Origin: Pedobacter cryophilus
GTDB lineage: Bacteria; Bacteroidota; Bacteroidia; Sphingobacteriales; Sphingobacteriaceae
Direction of reading: 5' to 3'
Assembly (NCBI RefSeq): GCF_005116455.1
Contig: NZ_SWBP01000005.1
Location: forward strand, 248,001 to 312,000
DNA length: 64,000 nucleotides
The notes under the pieces are model-generated. The model saw nothing but the letters and a program-made list of their open reading frames with translations, had not been told where the DNA came from and searched no databases. The position numbers and the translations under genes were made by a program. Below are positions 1 through 8,477 of this stretch, in pieces (the stretch's first letter is position 1; each line of letters begins with the position of its first letter).

Positions 1-1173
1 TACATAAACCTTATTTTCATAAGCTGCAGTATTGGTCCATAATTCTAGTTGAGCCAAAGTTTGGTTAGTGAATGAGTTAGACATTACAAAACTTGGGTGA
101 CCAGTTGCGCAACCTAAATTCACTAAACGGCCTTCTGCCAATACAATTACATCGTTTCCATCAATAGTATATTTATCTACTTGAGGTTTGATTTCGATTT
201 TAGTATCGCCATAAGTTGAATTTAACCAAGCCATATCAATTTCGTTATCAAAGTGACCGATGTTACAAACGATGGCTTTGTCTTTTAACGATTTAAAATG
301 CTCGCCTCTTACGATGTCTTTATTACCAGTTGCGGTAACTACAATATCGGCTTCTTTAATGGCGGTATTTAATCTTTTTACTTCATAACCTTCCATTGCT
401 GCTTGTAAAGCGCAAATTGGGTCAATTTCTGTGACAATAACTCTTACGCCTGCTCTACTTAAAGATTCTGCAGAACCTTTACCCACATCGCCATAACCAC
501 AAACAACGGCTACTTTACCAGCCATCATAATATCTGTTGCTCTACGAATTGCGTCAACTAAAGACTCACGACAACCGTATTTGTTATCAAATTTAGATTT
601 TGTTACAGAATCGTTGATGTTGATTGCAGGCATTAATAAAGTTCCTTTTTTAACACGATCGTGTAAACGTAGAACGCCTGTAGTGGTTTCTTCTGAAATT
701 CCTTTGATGCCAGCGGCTAATTCTGGGTATCTGTCTAAAACCATATTGGTTAAATCGCCACCATCATCTAAAATCATGTTTAATGGTTCGCGGTTTTCTC
801 CGAAGAATAAAGTTTGCTCAATACACCAATCAAATTCTTCTTCGTTTAAGCCTTTCCAAGCGTAAACGGGAACACCAGCAGCAGCAATTGCAGCAGCAGC
901 GTGATCTTGTGTGGAGAAAATGTTACAAGAAGACCAGGTTACATCTGCACCTAATTCTACCAAAGTTTCAATTAAAACTGCGGTTTGAATGGTCATGTGT
1001 AAACAGCCTGCAATTCTAGCTCCTTTTAAAGGTTTGCTTGCGCCAAACTCTTCTCTAAGTGCCATTAAACCTGGCATTTCTGCTTCGGCTAATCCAATTT
1101 CTTTTCTTCCCCATTCGGCTAGGGAAATGTCCTTTACTTTAAAAGGAACGTAATTTGTCTCTACTGATGACAT
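1..1173 (-). CDS. ahcY: adenosylhomocysteinase (partial, C-terminus beyond the left edge)
   Basis: Hydrolyses S-adenosylhomocysteine to adenosine and homocysteine in the cytoplasm, relieving product inhibition of methyltransferases. The 391 codons visible read [22 protein letters not shown] at the start, then the substrate-domain segment with [13 protein letters not shown] and the [16 protein letters not shown] block, all typical of the family. The NAD-binding loop [10 protein letters not shown] is encoded around 475-505. The family is about 435 residues, so only the last 45 or so are missing. The start is the ATG at 1171-1173, 23 bases after a good -7 box. No neighbour on this strand shares its operon. 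Identification is firm; the gene is incomplete only because the window starts here. Confidence 0.96.
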   Translation of the reverse strand, partial: MSSVETNYVPFKVKDISLAEWGRKEIGLAEAEMPGLMALREEFGASKPLKGARIAGCLHMTIQTAVLIETLVELGADVTWSSCNIFSTQDHAAAAIAAAGVPVYAWKGLNEEEFDWCIEQTLFFGENREPLNMILDDGGDLTNMVLDRYPELAAGIKGISEETTTGVLRLHDRVKKGTLLMPAININDSVTKSKFDNKYGCRESLVDAIRRATDIMMAGKVAVVCGYGDVGKGSAESLSRAGVRVIVTEIDPICALQAAMEGYEVKRLNTAIKEADIVVTATGNKDIVRGEHFKSLKDKAIVCNIGHFDNEIDMAWLNSTYGDTKIEIKPQVDKYTIDGNDVIVLAEGRLVNLGCATGHPSFVMSNSFTNQTLAQLELWTNTAAYENKVYV

Positions 1174-1195
1174 AGTTTGTTTTTTAAGTGAGCTG

Positions 1196-1227
1196 CAAAG
1201 GTAGGGAATAGGGGTGTGAATTTCAAA
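1196..1227 (-). promoter_or_regulatory. Bacteroidota-type promoter of ahcY
   Basis: On the minus strand TTTG (1227-1224) is followed after 20 bases by TACCTTTG (1203-1196), matching the Bacteroidota -33/-7 pattern TTTG-N19/20-TAnnTTTG. The ahcY ATG lies 22 bases downstream. Confidence 0.7.
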
Positions 1228-1256
1228 TGGTTAACAGTAAGTTAATGGGAGGGTTG

Positions 1257-1312
1257 ATTTATGACAAACCCTTGATACGCTTTTTTATTAGTAAGCAGTT
1301 AAAAGCTTAATT
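1257..1312. repeat. 56-bp direct repeat, copy 1 (flanks higBA)
   Basis: Matches 2015-2070 at 53 of 56 positions by eye. This copy lies between ahcY and higA. It has lost the TAnnTTTG box that ends the second copy: the bases after the shared TTAATT are CAATTT here and TTGCAG there. The shared 3' part ends in AAAAGCTTA, which is an inverted repeat of TAAGCTTTT in copy 2. Confidence 0.9.
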
Positions 1313-1349
1313 CAATTTAGAAATAGAATTTTTCTTGATAATAGAAATG

Positions 1350-1667
1350 CTACAAAACTGCCACCGCTTTACGCCAAAACACTTTAACGTTATCAATATT
1401 GATTTTTTTTCTGGCCAAAGCTAAATCATAATTTTCTTGCGCCCTTAACCAAAAATCAGGACTCGTATCAAAAGCCTTAGCTAATTTTAAAGCCATTTCT
1501 GGACTTATACCTTGCTTTTGATTAATAATAGCTGATAAAGTTTTACGGCTAATTTCTAAACCAGCAGCAACTTCTTCTAAAGTCAGCTTGCTTTGCGTTT
1601 CTTCTTTAATACCGTCAATAGTTTCTTTTATTAGCTCACCGGGGTGTGCTGGTGCAAACATTGCCAT
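1350..1667 (-). CDS. higA: HigA-family antitoxin (XRE helix-turn-helix)
   Basis: A 105-residue DNA-binding antitoxin that should neutralise the upstream HigB-like toxin and repress the operon. The N-terminus contains HPGELIKETI, the hallmark of the HigA/VapI branch of XRE regulators, and residues about 28-65 form the helix-turn-helix (LTLEEVAAGLEISRKTLSAI). The C-terminal FDTSPDFWLRAQENYDLALA is also typical. It follows the toxin gene by 10 bases, giving the toxin-first order characteristic of higBA. The whole pair is bracketed by a 56-bp direct repeat. Family call is firm; activity is inferred from homology. Confidence 0.92.
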   Translation of the reverse strand: MAMFAPAHPGELIKETIDGIKEETQSKLTLEEVAAGLEISRKTLSAIINQKQGISPEMALKLAKAFDTSPDFWLRAQENYDLALARKKINIDNVKVFWRKAVAVL

Positions 1668-1677
1668 AATTCTAGTT

Positions 1678-1956
1678 TTAATGATAATCTAAATAGTCAA
1701 CGTCTAAAACATTTTCCTTATCAAATCTAAATATGATTCGATAATTTTTGTCAACTTTTACACTCCAAAAGGGATATAAATCTCCTGAAAGTTGATGGAG
1801 ATGATAGCCAGGAACGTTCATGTCTTCAGCACTTAAAGCTGCATCTAAACGAGTTAATATCAGCCTAATCTTGCTAATATGCATAGGCTGTAATTTTGAA
1901 CTATCTCCTTTGAGGTAAAAGGCTTTTAATCCTTTATGTTTGATGTTAAGTATCAA
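1678..1956 (-). CDS. higB: HigB-type mRNA interferase toxin (RelE fold)
   Basis: A 92-residue toxin of the RelE/HigB superfamily, expected to cut mRNA on the ribosome. Diagnostic segments are KHKGLKAFYLKGDSS near the N-terminus, LTRLDAA in the middle, the GYHLHQLSGDLYPFWSVKV block and YRIIFRF near the C-terminus; they align with HigB/PlmD proteins from start to end. The start is TTG at 1956-1954, because the next in-frame ATG (codon 26) would remove the conserved N-terminus. A -7 box TATATTTG ends only 4 bases before this TTG, so the message may be leaderless. higA follows directly. Confidence 0.9.
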   Translation of the reverse strand: MILNIKHKGLKAFYLKGDSSKLQPMHISKIRLILTRLDAALSAEDMNVPGYHLHQLSGDLYPFWSVKVDKNYRIIFRFDKENVLDVDYLDYH

Positions 1957-1960
1957 TAAT

Positions 1961-1968
1961 CAAATATA
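1961..1968 (-). promoter_or_regulatory. -7 box of the higBA promoter
   Basis: TATATTTG on the minus strand fits TAnnTTTG. Its last base is 4 bases from the TTG start of higB, which places transcription start at or beside the start codon. Confidence 0.6.
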
Positions 1969-2014
1969 CAATGTAACCCTTTAAGTTACAAACTAAAAAA
2001 TAAGGAAGAATCAT

Positions 2015-2070
2015 ATTTATGACAAACCCTTGATAAGCTTTTTTAGTAGTAAACAGTTAAAAGCTTAATT
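2015..2070. repeat. 56-bp direct repeat, copy 2 (promoter of bacilliredoxin gene)
   Basis: Second copy of the repeat at 1257-1312 with three substitutions. It contains the 9-base inverted repeat TAAGCTTTT (2034-2042) and AAAAGCTTA (2059-2067), and its end runs into a -7 box, so this copy appears to be the working promoter region of the next gene. Confidence 0.9.
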
Positions 2071-2073
2071 TTG
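2066..2073 (+). promoter_or_regulatory. -7 box for the bacilliredoxin gene
   Basis: TAATTTTG fits TAnnTTTG and lies 57 bases upstream of the ATG at 2130. A poor -33 match (TTTTAG) lies about 20 bases upstream. Confidence 0.55.
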
Positions 2074-2129
2074 CAGTGTTAATTTTAAAACTTTCAACTT
2101 ATTACTTTGAACTTTTAACTCAAATAGAA

Positions 2130-2540
2130 ATGTATCCAGAATATTTAGTTGCCCCAATGAGAACCGACTTAACAAGTGTTGGTTTTGAAGAATTAAAAAA
2201 CGCTGAAGAAGTGAAAAATGCTATTGAAGCAGAAGGAACAACGTTTGTAGTGGTAAATTCTGTTTGTGGTTGTGCAGCAGCAAATGCTCGTCCGGCTGCA
2301 AAATTAGCAGCTACTACAGGTAAAAAACCTGATAGATTAGTGACTGTTTTTGCAGGAATGGAAAAAGATGCGGTTGATGCAGCTCGTAACCATATGTTGC
2401 CTTATCCTCCATCATCTCCATCAATGGCTTTATTTAAAGATGGTAAATTGGTACATATTATAGAACGTCACCAAATTGAAGGCAGACCAGCGCAAATGAT
2501 TGCCGATAACTTAATGGGTGCTTTTGAACAATATTGCTAA
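2130..2540 (+). CDS. BrxA/BrxB family bacilliredoxin
   Basis: A 136-residue thioredoxin-fold protein of the YphP/YqiW family, which removes bacillithiol or related low-molecular-weight thiols from oxidised proteins. The active-site CGC motif is seen in NSVCGCAAANARPA, about residue 50, and the family block YPPSSPSMALFKDGKLVH follows. I use the ATG at 2130 (MYPEYLVAPMRTD) because family members start there; an in-frame extension to 2076 would overlap the promoter. Convergent with the histidine kinase gene across a shared terminator. Whether this organism makes bacillithiol cannot be told from the window. Confidence 0.9.
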   Translation: MYPEYLVAPMRTDLTSVGFEELKNAEEVKNAIEAEGTTFVVVNSVCGCAAANARPAAKLAATTGKKPDRLVTVFAGMEKDAVDAARNHMLPYPPSSPSMALFKDGKLVHIIERHQIEGRPAQMIADNLMGAFEQYC

Positions 2541-2561
2541 TCAATAATTTTGATTAGACAC

Positions 2562-2599
2562 AAAAAAAGCCAATCTGAACCCTCAGATTGGCTTTTTTT
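2562..2599. terminator. bidirectional terminator between brx and the histidine kinase
   Basis: Near-perfect hairpin with arms AAAGCCAATCTGA and TCAGATTGGCTTT around the loop ACCC, with an A-run on the left and a T-run on the right, so it can serve both convergent genes. Confidence 0.85.
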
Positions 2600-2611
2600 G
2601 TTGGAGATACT

Positions 2612-4585
2612 TTATCCTTTATCTAACACAAAGCAAAATTTAGAGCCTTTGCCTAATTCACTTTCGGTCCATATTTTGCCGCCGTTTAATTCAATAAATT
2701 CTTTACTAAGCATTAAACCTAATCCAGTTCCTTTTTCTTTAGAAGTGCCTAAAGTGCTTTTGCTATCCGTATTAAATATTTGATTGATTTGTTCTTTTGT
2801 CATTCCTATGCCGGTATCGGCTACGCAAAATTTTTGTTGATTTTGACCGTAATCTGAACAGGAGATTTTTATCGAACCGTTTTCTGGAGTGAATTTAATG
2901 GCGTTTGATAAAAGGTTTCTAATCACAAAATCAAAATGATTGACATCGGCTTTTATAGGAACATTGCACTGGTCAGAAATTTCTATAGAAATTTGTTTTG
3001 CCAGAAATTGATCTTTAAGAAAGGCTATGTTTTTTTGAACTTCAACTCCGGCTTCAAAAACGGCAGTAGTTATTTTAGTTCCTTTTATTTGAGAGTGCCC
3101 CCACATTAATAAATTATCTAAAGTTTCTAAAGCAGATTGAGATTGAGTAATTACTTTACCAATAAATAATTCTTCTTCTTCTTTGTTTAAATCGCCATCT
3201 TTTAAAAGATTTAAAAATCCTAAGGTACTGTTATAGGCACTTCTAAGATCATGCCCTATAATAGAAAAAAGCTTGTTTTTAATTTCGTTGCTATCTATTA
3301 ACAAGGTTCTTTGTAAAGAAATTTCATGATGTAGTTTCTTTATCCTAAAATAATAAAATGCAAAAACCGACATGGAAAGAAAGCCCAATACAGTTAGTAA
3401 AATCATTAATTCTCTCTGATCAATTGCTTCTTGATTCAACTGATCTAATAGTTTTACCTGTTCTTGTGCTTTTTTTAAATCGTAGGTAGATTGTAAATCA
3501 GCTATTTCTTTATCTCTTTGTGCGTTTTTTAGCTTGTTTTCTTCTGCAAAAAACTCTTCATTATACTTTAATGCATTTTTATAATCATTTAATGATTTGT
3601 AGTTATGAGTAATCAGATCTAAAGTTTCGGTGACTAAATCTTGGAAAGATGCTTTTTTTGCTGATACTAAAGTTTTTAATGCGATATCATTACTGGCTTC
3701 AAATTTATTTTGATCAGTGTAAAGCAATGCAATGTTTAATTGATTTCTAATACGTTCGTTTGGTAAATTGCCTTTTTCTGCTTCTTCTGCAGATTTTTGA
3801 AGGTATTCTAAAGCCTTTTCATATTGGCCTTTTTCTTTGTAAACCAAACCAATATTCATTAAGCAATTTACTTTGCTTGATATAAAACTTAAGCCTCCTT
3901 TTTCGGCAATATCATACCCAGCCTGAAACATTTTTAAAGCATTATCAAAATCACCTTGCATGGCATAAAGAATTGCTTTATTGTTTAAAATGTCAATCTG
4001 ATAGGCTTTATCTTTTAACTTTTTATTTATTTGTTCTGCTTTATCATTATGCGAGAAAGCCAACTTAAGGTCTCCATTTAATCTGGATATTACGCCTAGT
4101 TTTATATAACTAGATGTTTGCCCATCATTATCTTTTAAGTCTTCAAAAATCTTCAAAGACATTAAAACATTTTTCATAGCTAATTCATAATCACCTCTTT
4201 TGCCATAAACTACCCCCAAGTTATTAAGGATATTAGCCTTAAGGGATTTATTTTTTTTCTGATCTACGGTTTTTAAGGCTGCTAACAAATAGGTTTCAGC
4301 TTTTGAAAGTTCACCATGATTAACCGAATACTTTCCGGCGTTAAAATTTACGAGTGTTTCTCCTTGGTTATAATTGTTTTGTTTGGTATAAGTGAGTGCT
4401 TTGTTAAAGTAATTGGCAATGGAATCTGTTTGATTGGGATTAAAACTTTTGATAATTTTTAAATAGGCATCAACTACTAATGAATCGTTTGTAGCTTTCT
4501 TAATAATGTCTCTTTCTATTCTAAAATTTGGTTGTTGAAATAAAAGAATAGGAGCTATTAAAAGTGCAAATAAAAAATTAAGCAT
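2612..4585 (-). CDS. TPR-containing sensor histidine kinase
   Basis: A 657-residue membrane sensor kinase. An N-terminal hydrophobic segment (residues 1-17) exports a sensor domain of tetratricopeptide repeats (about 60-345), with repeat signatures such as NNLGVVYGKRGDYELA and MNIGLVYKEKGQYEKALEYL. A coiled segment (350-390), one membrane helix (about 393-412) and the kinase core follow: the H-box SIIGHDLR with phospho-acceptor His445, the N-box NLLSNAIKF (about 557-565), G1 DTGIGM and G2 GTGLGL. No response regulator lies beside it, so it is an orphan kinase; its partner is unknown. The TPR-HK layout is common in Bacteroidota. Divergent from the M1 aminopeptidase gene. Confidence 0.9.
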   Translation of the reverse strand: MLNFLFALLIAPILLFQQPNFRIERDIIKKATNDSLVVDAYLKIIKSFNPNQTDSIANYFNKALTYTKQNNYNQGETLVNFNAGKYSVNHGELSKAETYLLAALKTVDQKKNKSLKANILNNLGVVYGKRGDYELAMKNVLMSLKIFEDLKDNDGQTSSYIKLGVISRLNGDLKLAFSHNDKAEQINKKLKDKAYQIDILNNKAILYAMQGDFDNALKMFQAGYDIAEKGGLSFISSKVNCLMNIGLVYKEKGQYEKALEYLQKSAEEAEKGNLPNERIRNQLNIALLYTDQNKFEASNDIALKTLVSAKKASFQDLVTETLDLITHNYKSLNDYKNALKYNEEFFAEENKLKNAQRDKEIADLQSTYDLKKAQEQVKLLDQLNQEAIDQRELMILLTVLGFLSMSVFAFYYFRIKKLHHEISLQRTLLIDSNEIKNKLFSIIGHDLRSAYNSTLGFLNLLKDGDLNKEEEELFIGKVITQSQSALETLDNLLMWGHSQIKGTKITTAVFEAGVEVQKNIAFLKDQFLAKQISIEISDQCNVPIKADVNHFDFVIRNLLSNAIKFTPENGSIKISCSDYGQNQQKFCVADTGIGMTKEQINQIFNTDSKSTLGTSKEKGTGLGLMLSKEFIELNGGKIWTESELGKGSKFCFVLDKG

Positions 4586-4888
4586 TAATTTTTCTGTTTA
4601 ATATGGGTTGAATAAGTTTCTTCTGATATCAGTTTTCAAAATTAAAATTGAAAATTAGCTTTAATAAAAGCCACACCTAATATTACAAAAAATAAGTTTA
4701 GCTAAAATATTTTTTTAGTTTTTAAGAAAACGTTTTTTTTTATTGCTAAAAATAGCGTTTTTGTTCTTTTAAATTTTTTAAGTACTGATAATAATTAAGC
4801 TTAAAACATAATTTTATTTCAAAACGTTACTTTTGTAAAATACAGTCCCAATAGTTAAACAATAAATTAGATCAAATAAATTTATTCT
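4586..4888. other. divergent intergenic region
   Basis: About 300 bases of very AT-rich sequence between the histidine kinase and aminopeptidase genes. It contains T- and A-runs and the -7 box described at 4828; I see no gene or RNA. Confidence 0.6.
4828..4835 (+). promoter_or_regulatory. -7 box for the M1 aminopeptidase gene
   Basis: TACTTTTG fits TAnnTTTG, 53 bases upstream of the ATG at 4889. The -33 region (ATTTTATTTC) is a weak match. Confidence 0.55.
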
Positions 4889-7402
4889 ATGTTAAAATTT
4901 AAAAACTCAACATTATGTTTTGCAGCATTAATGTTGGCATCTTCTTATTTATTCTCACAAGAAAAAGCTTCAATTCTTGATAAAAACTTAGTTCAGGTTT
5001 ACAGAGCAAGCACTACTAAAATCAACGATTTAGTACATACAAAATTAGATGTAAAGTTTGATTACGCTAAAACCTATTTGTATGGAAAAGCTTGGATAAC
5101 CTTAAAACCTCATTTTTATCCAACAGACTCCTTAACCTTAGATGCAAAAGGAATGGATATCAACACGGTAGCTTTGTTTGATGGAGTGAAGAATATCCCA
5201 TTAAAGTTTATCTACGATAGTTTGTTCCTAAAAATTAATTTAGGGAAAACCTACAAAGCTGATAACAAGTACACTGTTTATATAGGCTATACTTCAAAAC
5301 CAAATGAGTTTAAATCTAAAGGAAGTGCGGCAATTACAGATGCCAAAGGATTGTATTTTATTAATCCAGATAGCAGTGTAAAAGGAAAACCCGTTCAAAT
5401 TTGGACACAAGGAGAAACTGAAGGGTCTTCAGTTTGGTTTCCAACCATAGATCGTCCAAATCAAAAAACCACACAAGAAATCACCATGACGGTGCCCGCC
5501 AAATACGTTACCCTTTCTAATGGCGCATTAATTAGCCAAAGGAAAAATAACGATGGTACCAGAAGCGATACCTGGAAAATGGATAAACCTCATGCGCCTT
5601 ATTTATTTATGATGGCTGTTGGAAATTTTAAAATCTATCGTGATAAATGGAAAAATACGCCAGTAGATTATTATTTAGAGCCTGCTTTTGCACCTTATGC
5701 AAAAGATGTTTTTGGTAAAACACCAGCTATGATGGATTTTTTCTCTAAAAAGTTAGGAGTAGATTACCCTTGGAATAAATATGCGCAAATAGTAGTAAGA
5801 GATTTTGTAAGTGGCGCTATGGAAAACACAACCGCCACCTTACACGGAGATTATGTGCAGCAAACTTCTCGTCAGCTTTTAGATGGCAGCGGAGATGGCG
5901 AACCCACCATTGCTCATGAATTGTTTCATCAATGGTTTGGAGATTATGTTACTACAGAAAGCTGGAGCAATTTATCGGTAAACGAATCTTTTGCTGATTT
6001 TAGCGAAACCCTTTGGATAGAACATGCTTACGGAAAGGACGCCGGTGATGCGCATAATAACGATGCAATGAACGCTTATTTGGCAGATCCTACTTCAAAA
6101 GCTAAAAACCTTATTCGTTTCAATTATAAAGATAAGGAAGACATGTTTGATGTAGTTACCTATCAAAAAGGAGGAAGAATATTAAACATGCTGAGAAATT
6201 ATTTAGGAGAAGATGCTTTCTTTAAAGGTCTTAATCTTTACCTAAAAACTTATGCGTTAAGCAATGGGGAAGCTCATCAATTAAGATTAGCTTTTGAGCA
6301 AGTGAGCGGAAAAGATTTAAACTGGTTTTTTAATCAGTGGTATTTTGGAGCCGGCAACCCAGAGTTAAATATAGATTATAAATGGGATCAAGCATCTAAA
6401 ACACAAACCATTTACTTCAATCAAACTCAAAAGGATGACGCTTTTAAACTTCCAATTAAAATAGAGATTTATGTTAACGGTAAAAAAGAAACACGCAACT
6501 ATTGGATGACCTCTAAAACCGATTCTGTAAGTTATTCTGTAGCTTCTAAGCCAAACTTGGTTAATGTAGATGCAGATAAAATTTTGTTGATCAAGAAAAC
6601 AGATAACAAGTCTTTAGAAGAATTTGCATTTCAATATAAAAATGCGCCTTTATTTTTAGATAGGTTAGAAGCAATAGAAGCAGCCGCAAAAAGTAAAGAA
6701 ATTAGCGCCCAACAAATTATAATTGCAGCTTTACAAGACCAATATTTTGAGCTTCGCATTAAGGCTATTAACGAGCTTAAATTAGATGATGAAGCTATAG
6801 TTAAACAAGCACTCCCAATTATTTTGAATCTCGCCAAAACAGATCCAAAAACATTGGTAAAAGCAGCCGCTTTAGATGCTTTAGCATCTTTAAAAGATCA
6901 AACCTATTTGCCTTTGTTTAAAGATGCCGTTAAAAATCAATCTTATGCGGTTGCAGGTGCTGCATTAGGTGGTGTTGCAGCTTTAGACGATACTGAGGGT
7001 ATGAAAATCGCTAAATCTTTAGAGAAAGAAAGCGAAGGTCCATTAGCATTAGCCATTATCAATCTTTACACTACAAACGGCACCGATGCTGATTTTCCTT
7101 ACGTTTCTAAAGCCTTTGGAGAATTAACAGTAGGAGAGAAGTTCCAAATCATACCTGGTTTCGCCTCCATGTTGTTTAAAGTAAACCAAACTTCTTATTT
7201 AATAGACGGAGTAAATCAGCTTAAACAATTAGGGGTTCAGTACAAAACTTACGGCGTAGATAAATATGTAACTGTAATGCTTAATAATTTATTGGGGAAT
7301 AAAAAAGGTCAGTTAGAAAAAGCAGATTTAGCTACCAAATCAAATTTAGAAACACAAATAGCGTATATCCAAAAAACTATAGACGAATTAAAAAAGCTAT
7401 AA
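4889..7402 (+). CDS. exported M1 family zinc aminopeptidase
   Basis: An 837-residue gluzincin peptidase that removes N-terminal residues from peptides, probably in the periplasm or at the cell surface. A signal peptide ends near residue 24 (SSYLFSQ). The N-terminal beta domain is followed by the GAMEN substrate motif (309-313) and the zinc site HELFHQWF, with His343, His347 and Glu366 (NESFAD) as ligands and Glu344 as catalytic base. The last 250 residues (from about 590) are an alpha-helical, HEAT-like region (repeated ALDALASLKDQ-type helices) that shapes the substrate cavity in this family. Monocistronic, ending at a hairpin terminator. The exact substrate preference is unknown. Confidence 0.93.
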   Translation: MLKFKNSTLCFAALMLASSYLFSQEKASILDKNLVQVYRASTTKINDLVHTKLDVKFDYAKTYLYGKAWITLKPHFYPTDSLTLDAKGMDINTVALFDGVKNIPLKFIYDSLFLKINLGKTYKADNKYTVYIGYTSKPNEFKSKGSAAITDAKGLYFINPDSSVKGKPVQIWTQGETEGSSVWFPTIDRPNQKTTQEITMTVPAKYVTLSNGALISQRKNNDGTRSDTWKMDKPHAPYLFMMAVGNFKIYRDKWKNTPVDYYLEPAFAPYAKDVFGKTPAMMDFFSKKLGVDYPWNKYAQIVVRDFVSGAMENTTATLHGDYVQQTSRQLLDGSGDGEPTIAHELFHQWFGDYVTTESWSNLSVNESFADFSETLWIEHAYGKDAGDAHNNDAMNAYLADPTSKAKNLIRFNYKDKEDMFDVVTYQKGGRILNMLRNYLGEDAFFKGLNLYLKTYALSNGEAHQLRLAFEQVSGKDLNWFFNQWYFGAGNPELNIDYKWDQASKTQTIYFNQTQKDDAFKLPIKIEIYVNGKKETRNYWMTSKTDSVSYSVASKPNLVNVDADKILLIKKTDNKSLEEFAFQYKNAPLFLDRLEAIEAAAKSKEISAQQIIIAALQDQYFELRIKAINELKLDDEAIVKQALPIILNLAKTDPKTLVKAAALDALASLKDQTYLPLFKDAVKNQSYAVAGAALGGVAALDDTEGMKIAKSLEKESEGPLALAIINLYTTNGTDADFPYVSKAFGELTVGEKFQIIPGFASMLFKVNQTSYLIDGVNQLKQLGVQYKTYGVDKYVTVMLNNLLGNKKGQLEKADLATKSNLETQIAYIQKTIDELKKL

Positions 7403-7421
7403 GTTTATTTCAGTTTGTCAC

Positions 7422-7453
7422 AAAAGCTCCTTTAAATTAAAGGGGCTTTTTTT
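7422..7453 (+). terminator. terminator of the aminopeptidase gene
   Basis: Hairpin AAAAGCTCCTTTAA / TTAAAGGGGCTTTT with one G-T mismatch, followed by a T-run. Confidence 0.85.
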
Positions 7454-7489
7454 GTTTTGGAAAAGCAATTGCAGTACATTTTAGTTAAG

Positions 7490-7572
7490 ATAGTCCCGTT
7501 TTACGTTACAAGTCCGCCCAATACCTAGCCCAATACACTTCGGGCTTTTCTCTTCACCCGGGTTTATTTTAC
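7490..7572. repeat. dispersed intergenic element, copy 1
   Basis: Begins ATAGTCCCG and ends CGGGTTTATTTTAC. The same two ends are seen at 56921-56992 around a different middle. The segment is C/G-richer than the AT-rich intergenic DNA around it, and carries no ORF. Within 7454-7787 I see nothing else besides this element. Confidence 0.55.
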
Positions 7573-7787
7573 ATAATACAGTGCAAATCAATCAGGTTCT
7601 TATAAAATTCATCTAAAATTAACCTCGTTTTAAAGAAAAAAAAGCGTTAAGACTTCCAATAAATTAGAAGATTCTTAAATAGTGTATTATTTACACACTA
7701 AAAATTTAAATTAGTGATGAAAAAGCTATTTTAATATAAAATTTTTATAAAAATTAAATATTATTTAGTAAAAACGCAAAGTATATC

Positions 7788-7795
7788 TATTTTTG
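7788..7795 (+). promoter_or_regulatory. -7 box for the small exported protein gene
   Basis: TATTTTTG fits TAnnTTTG, 39 bases before the ATG at 7835. No convincing -33 element. Confidence 0.5.
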
Positions 7796-7834
7796 TTGTG
7801 TAAATAATTTTTTAACAATTAAAAAAGAAAAATC

Positions 7835-8329
7835 ATGAAAAAGTTAATCATATCATCACTATTTATTTTTTTAGCCACATCTGCTTCTATTAAAGCAAAC
7901 ACAAAAGTGGTTATTAAAGACAATGGCATTGAAAGTATAGCTTCAGATGTTTTAAGGCAATTTGGCTATTCATTTTACAGAGCCACAAACGTAAACTGGA
8001 CAATCAATAATACTTATCAAAAAGCCACATTCTTATTAAATGGAAAAGTTACTTATGCTCTTTACGATTTAAATAACAGGTTTTTAGTAGCTACTCAATT
8101 AACAAATGTAAGCGAATTACCAGAGAGAGTAAAAGCTAGCTTAACATCAGAATATGCAGCTTATAAAGTAACCAATGTTTTAAAAGTGATAGAAAGACCG
8201 TCAGACTTTCAATATGATGATGATACCAATTCTTATTGGTTGGATCTTGTGAGTGAAAAGCAGCATCTTGTAGCAATAGCGGTAACCAACTCATCAATAA
8301 ATATTGTAAAAAAAGAAAACGTACAATAA
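7835..8329 (+). CDS. small exported protein, PepSY-like/DUF2874-type
   Basis: A 164-residue protein with a signal peptide (residues 1-21, cleavage near SIKANT). The mature part reads as short beta strands with the pattern VNWTINNTYQKATFLLNGKVTYALYD, resembling the PepSY-like beta-lactamase-inhibitor-like proteins that are common in Bacteroidota and often bind in the periplasm. The family link is by general pattern only and is tentative; no catalytic residues are evident. It is a single gene with its own promoter and terminator. Function unknown. Confidence 0.65.
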   Translation: MKKLIISSLFIFLATSASIKANTKVVIKDNGIESIASDVLRQFGYSFYRATNVNWTINNTYQKATFLLNGKVTYALYDLNNRFLVATQLTNVSELPERVKASLTSEYAAYKVTNVLKVIERPSDFQYDDDTNSYWLDLVSEKQHLVAIAVTNSSINIVKKENVQ

Positions 8330-8356
8330 AAACTATAAAGCACAAATCAAATCTTA

Positions 8357-8387
8357 GAAAAGAGCCTCTTTCAGGCTCTTTTTTTAT
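8357..8387 (+). terminator. terminator of the small exported protein gene
   Basis: Hairpin AAAGAGCCT / AGGCTCTTT with a short loop and a T-run. Confidence 0.85.
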
Positions 8388-8477
8388 GCAGTAAAAATCC
8401 AAATCACCACTTAAGAGATAAGATATTTTCATTTTTAATAAGTAAATAATAACTTAGTCCCCTCGTAAAAAAAAAAT

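Noticed and set aside
581-1019. Two forward open frames inside ahcY
   Set aside because: They are antisense shadows of a clearly conserved gene and have no family-like sequence.
2076-2129. 18-codon N-terminal extension of the bacilliredoxin
   Set aside because: It starts 2 bases after the -7 box and is absent from the family; the ATG at 2130 gives the conserved N-terminus.
2550-2783. Forward open frame after the bacilliredoxin gene
   Set aside because: It starts in the terminator and runs antisense through the end of the histidine kinase gene.
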